NCBI GenBank assembly: GCA_008933525.1
Contig: WBUV01000135.1
Location: 1 to 7,836, forward strand
Length of the DNA stretch: 7,836 bases
Origin: Bacteroidales bacterium
Lineage (GTDB): Bacteria > Bacteroidota > Bacteroidia > Bacteroidales > Tenuifilaceae
Direction of reading: 5' to 3'
Under the pieces are notes generated by a model, which did not search any database, was not told the origin of the DNA, and worked only from the letters and a program-made list of their open reading frames with translations. The stretch's first letter is position 1; every line of letters starts with the position of its first letter. Below, piece after piece: positions 5,742 to 7,836 of this stretch. Both the position numbers and the translations under genes were made by a program.

Positions 5742-6935
5742 CTACTTCAACTGTTCCACAGCCTTAGCAATTCTCTCGGCGGCTTGCTTTAGTTTCTCAT
5801 CGGCGGTAGCGTAGGAGAAACGGATGTAGTTTGGTGTACCAAACGCAGTGCCAGGAACTGCAGCAACGTGGGCAACGTTTAGAAGGAACATTGAAAAATC
5901 ATCGGCATTCTTAATGGTTTGACCATTGTACTGCTTGCCGAAGAAATACGAAATCTCAGGGTAGATGTAGAATGCACCACCAGGCATATTCAATCGGAAA
6001 CCCTTGATTTTTGTGAATGCATCAACCATAAAATCGCGGCGACGCTTGAAAGCAACTTGCATCTCCTTTACTGTTGAGCCATCGGAGTTGAATGCTGCTA
6101 CGGCAGCTTTTTGTGCTATTGAGCACACACCCGATGTTTGCTGACCTTGAAGTTTGTTGCAGGCTTTTGCAATCCATTTAGCCGATGCCGAGAATCCAAT
6201 TCTCCAACCGGTCATTGCGTAACCTTTCGATACACCATTAATAATAATCACTCTATCGCGGATATTCTCAAATTGAGCAATGCTCTCGTGTTTGCCTGTA
6301 AAGTTGATATGCTCGTAAATCTCGTCAGATAGAACAAGGATGTTTGGATGCTTAGCAACGATATCGGCAATGGCCTTTAGTTCGTCGTGGGTGTAAATGC
6401 TACCAGTAGGGTTCGATGGCGAGCAAAGCATTAAAACTCTAGTTTTTGGGGTAATAGCATCCTCAAGTTGCTTTGGGGTAATTTTGAAATCGCTATCAAT
6501 ACCTGTTTCAATAACAACGCTTTTGCCCTCGGCAAGTTTAACCAATTCCACGTAGCTAACCCAGTATGGAGCAGGAACAATAACCTCATCGTCCTTATCA
6601 ACAACGCACATTAGCACGTTGGAAAGGCTGTGCTTTGCACCTCCCGATACCACAATTTGGTCGGGGGTAAAATCTAGGTTGTTCTCCCTTTTTAGTTTAC
6701 CGCAGATAGCTTCTTGCAAATCTTTATAACCGGGAACTGGTGTGTAGAACGAGTAGTTCTCATCTATTGCCTTCTTAGCTGCCGCCTTAACAAAATCGGG
6801 GGTGAAAAAATCGGGTTCACCAACGCTCAGGTTAATTACATCGATACCCTGACAAGCAAGTTCCCTCGATTTTTGGGACATTGCAATGGTTTGTGACTCT
6901 TCAAGTGCGTTTATACGGGCTGATACTTTCTCCAT
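5742..6935 (-). CDS. Class I PLP-dependent aminotransferase, aspartate aminotransferase type
   Basis: A 397-residue fold-type I aminotransferase that probably moves an amino group between aspartate (or a similar amino acid) and 2-oxoglutarate in the cytoplasm. Visible features are the N-terminal LSVGEPDF (36-43), YTPVPGY (64-70), the PLP-stacking Trp125 in PAPYWVSY and Asn175 in SPSNPTG. Asp204 and Tyr207 lie in SDEIYEH, the Schiff-base Lys237 in GVSKGYAMTGWRIGF with phosphate-binding Arg245, and the substrate-carboxylate Arg372 in NYIRFSYAT. This is the subgroup Iγ (Thermus-type) pattern, often labelled aspC or aspB. I chose the ATG at 6935 because MEKVSARIN fits the usual family start. An in-frame ATG at 6965 would add ten residues (MISKHKRFSV) that look non-conserved. 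It diverges from the gene at 7046 and is closed by a strong terminator. Confidence 0.94.
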   Translation of the reverse strand: MEKVSARINALEESQTIAMSQKSRELACQGIDVINLSVGEPDFFTPDFVKAAAKKAIDENYSFYTPVPGYKDLQEAICGKLKRENNLDFTPDQIVVSGGAKHSLSNVLMCVVDKDDEVIVPAPYWVSYVELVKLAEGKSVVIETGIDSDFKITPKQLEDAITPKTRVLMLCSPSNPTGSIYTHDELKAIADIVAKHPNILVLSDEIYEHINFTGKHESIAQFENIRDRVIIINGVSKGYAMTGWRIGFSASAKWIAKACNKLQGQQTSGVCSIAQKAAVAAFNSDGSTVKEMQVAFKRRRDFMVDAFTKIKGFRLNMPGGAFYIYPEISYFFGKQYNGQTIKNADDFSMFLLNVAHVAAVPGTAFGTPNYIRFSYATADEKLKQAAERIAKAVEQLK

Positions 6936-6991
6936 AACACTAAATCTTTTATGTTTACTAATCATCGAAAACTTTTGTAATTTTAAAACTT

Positions 6992-6999
6992 CAAATTTA
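6992..6999 (-). promoter_or_regulatory. Possible Bacteroidetes -7 box for the aminotransferase
   Basis: On the - strand this reads TAAATTTG, matching TAnnTTTG. A TTTG on the - strand at 7025-7022 lies 22 bp upstream, slightly longer than the usual 19-21 spacing. Transcription would begin near 6985, compatible with either candidate start. I found no matching promoter for the divergent + strand gene. Confidence 0.4.
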
Positions 7000-7045
7000 C
7001 TTAAACTTTATTTATTACACTCAAACCTTTAAAATTCATTAACCA

Positions 7046-7561
7046 ATGTTTGCAGAAATACTAAAAATAGTTTTGCCCGCCTTGCTGGTGTTTTTGGCTG
7101 GATATCTGGCACTTGCAGCGATGATTAAGAACGATGCCAACCGCCGAAAGTCTGAACTTGTGTTCAATAACATTAAAGTTACGCTACCCATAAGGCTGCA
7201 AGCTTACGAGCGGTTAATACTGTTGCTGGAGCGTATATCGCCCGAATCTATTATTGTGCGGGTGAATAAGAAGGGAATGCTGGCATCGGATTTACAGGCT
7301 GCGTTGCTGGGCACAATCCGTGCTGAGTGGGAACATAACCTATCGCAGCAGCTATACGTGAGCAACGAGGCCTGGGAGATGGTTCGTAATGCCAAGGAAA
7401 ATATTGTGAAACTCATAAACATTAGCTCCGACCGTGTAAACCCCAACGAAACAGCCCTTGTGCTAAGCCAGAAAATTCTGGAAACCATGGTTGAACTCGA
7501 TACCAACCCAGTTTCCTACGCCGTGGATTTTCTGAAGAAGGAGGTAAAGGAGATATTGTAG
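7046..7561 (+). CDS. Conserved membrane-anchored protein of unknown function
   Basis: A 171-residue protein with one N-terminal hydrophobic segment (about 5-26, ILKIVLPALLVFLAGYLALA) followed by a charged stretch (KNDANRRK), which suggests an N-terminal anchor with the body in the cytoplasm. The soluble part is helical and includes RLQAYERLILLLERISPES (50-68) and a segment rich in Trp, Glu and Gln, IRAEWEHNLSQQLYVSNEAWEMV (91-113). The pattern is familiar to me from uncharacterised Bacteroidetes proteins, possibly the family catalogued as DUF7935, but I am not certain of that number. No catalytic motif is seen. It is transcribed divergently from the aminotransferase, and no clear terminator follows it. 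Function unknown. Confidence 0.85.
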   Translation: MFAEILKIVLPALLVFLAGYLALAAMIKNDANRRKSELVFNNIKVTLPIRLQAYERLILLLERISPESIIVRVNKKGMLASDLQAALLGTIRAEWEHNLSQQLYVSNEAWEMVRNAKENIVKLINISSDRVNPNETALVLSQKILETMVELDTNPVSYAVDFLKKEVKEIL

Positions 7562-7578
7562 TATGAACTAAGACTATG

Positions 7579-7611
7579 TTTGTGAAGTGGTAATAATATA
7601 ATTTAGTATTG
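7579..7611 (+). promoter_or_regulatory. Possible promoter for the HNH gene
   Basis: TTTG (7579-7582) and TAGTATTG (7604-7611, one mismatch to TAnnTTTG) are separated by 21 bp in the 91-bp gap before the HNH gene. Transcription would start near 7618, leaving a leader of about 35 nt. Confidence 0.3.
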
Positions 7612-7652
7612 TTATAAACTATTCACGCTCAATAAAGACATACTTGCTTTAA

Positions 7653-7836
7653 ATGGATAGAAGAGTTTGTATTTGGTGTAGAAAAGATAATTCATCAGTT
7701 TCCTTTAATAAAGATGCCCATACTATACCCCAATCTATTGGTGGAATTGATATTTGTTTAAATGTATGTGATGATTGTAATCATTTTTTTGGCTCTCCAA
7801 ATAGTAATTTACCCTCAATTGAAACCGTGTTTAAAG
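7653..7836 (+). CDS. HNH-type endonuclease-like protein (3'-truncated)
   Basis: An open frame starts at ATG 7653 and runs off the window, giving 61 visible codons. It begins MDRRVCIWC. A CxxC pair (Cys6, Cys9) and a second pair CDDC (Cys39, Cys42) would bind a structural zinc. Between them lies AHTIPQSIGG (22-31), equivalent to the first His and the xPxSxGG segment of HNH nucleases, and CDDCNHFFG gives the Asn43 position. This layout is typical of small HNH endonucleases found in mobile or defence-related regions. The visible part is strongly AT-rich, using codons such as AGA, ATA and TTT, unlike the aminotransferase and MltG genes. The rest of the protein, which would decide its function, is outside the window. 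Confidence 0.75.
   Translation, partial: MDRRVCIWCRKDNSSVSFNKDAHTIPQSIGGIDICLNVCDDCNHFFGSPNSNLPSIETVFK

Noticed and set aside
6936..6965. ATG at 6965 as the aminotransferase start
   Set aside because: It adds ten basic residues outside the family's usual N-terminus. The ATG at 6935 gives the expected start, although the longer form cannot be excluded.
7204..7506. 100-codon open frame on the - strand
   Set aside because: It lies fully inside the membrane-anchored protein gene on the opposite strand and is rich in Ser and Arg without domain character; it is a shadow frame.

Overview
The window looks like a chromosomal stretch of a Bacteroidota (Bacteroidetes) genome, most likely order Bacteroidales or a relative. 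It is AT-rich and lacks clear Shine-Dalgarno sequences. Several intergenic regions carry the Bacteroidetes promoter box TAnnTTTG. Two small proteins of a kind I associate with this phylum are present: an 86-residue helix-turn-helix protein and a 171-residue membrane-anchored protein. Assignments rest on reading motifs by eye; no database search was possible.

Left part (1-3089). The window opens inside a FAH-family (FAHD1-like) hydrolase on the + strand. It converges on an operon-like pair on the - strand: an HD-domain phosphohydrolase (upstream) and a BaiN/HI0933-type flavoprotein (downstream), 5 nt apart. Between the convergent genes lies a terminator that is one half of a paired inverted repeat. 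Further right, also on the - strand and closed by its own strong terminator, is the small HTH protein.

Middle part (3090-5741). A divergent, very AT-rich spacer holds a good Bacteroidetes promoter for a HAD-IIB (Cof-type) phosphatase on the + strand. This gene converges with mltG on the - strand. The 340-bp gap between their stops is the most structured non-coding DNA here. Octamer arrays of consensus GTGAATAR start just after each stop codon, each in the sense direction of its own gene. Between them lie a strong bidirectional terminator and several smaller inverted and direct repeats.

Right part (5742-7836). A class I aspartate-type aminotransferase on the - strand has a terminator that separates it from mltG. 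It diverges from the 171-residue conserved membrane-anchored protein on the + strand. The window ends inside a small Cys-rich HNH-type nuclease gene that is visibly more AT-rich than its neighbours and may mark the edge of an accessory region.

Most genes are housekeeping or general metabolism (keto-acid hydrolysis, amino acid transamination, peptidoglycan strand cleavage, dephosphorylation) and do not form one pathway. I see no clear new multi-gene system. The best leads are the mirrored octamer arrays, the paired repeat at 522-588, and the HNH gene running off the right edge.
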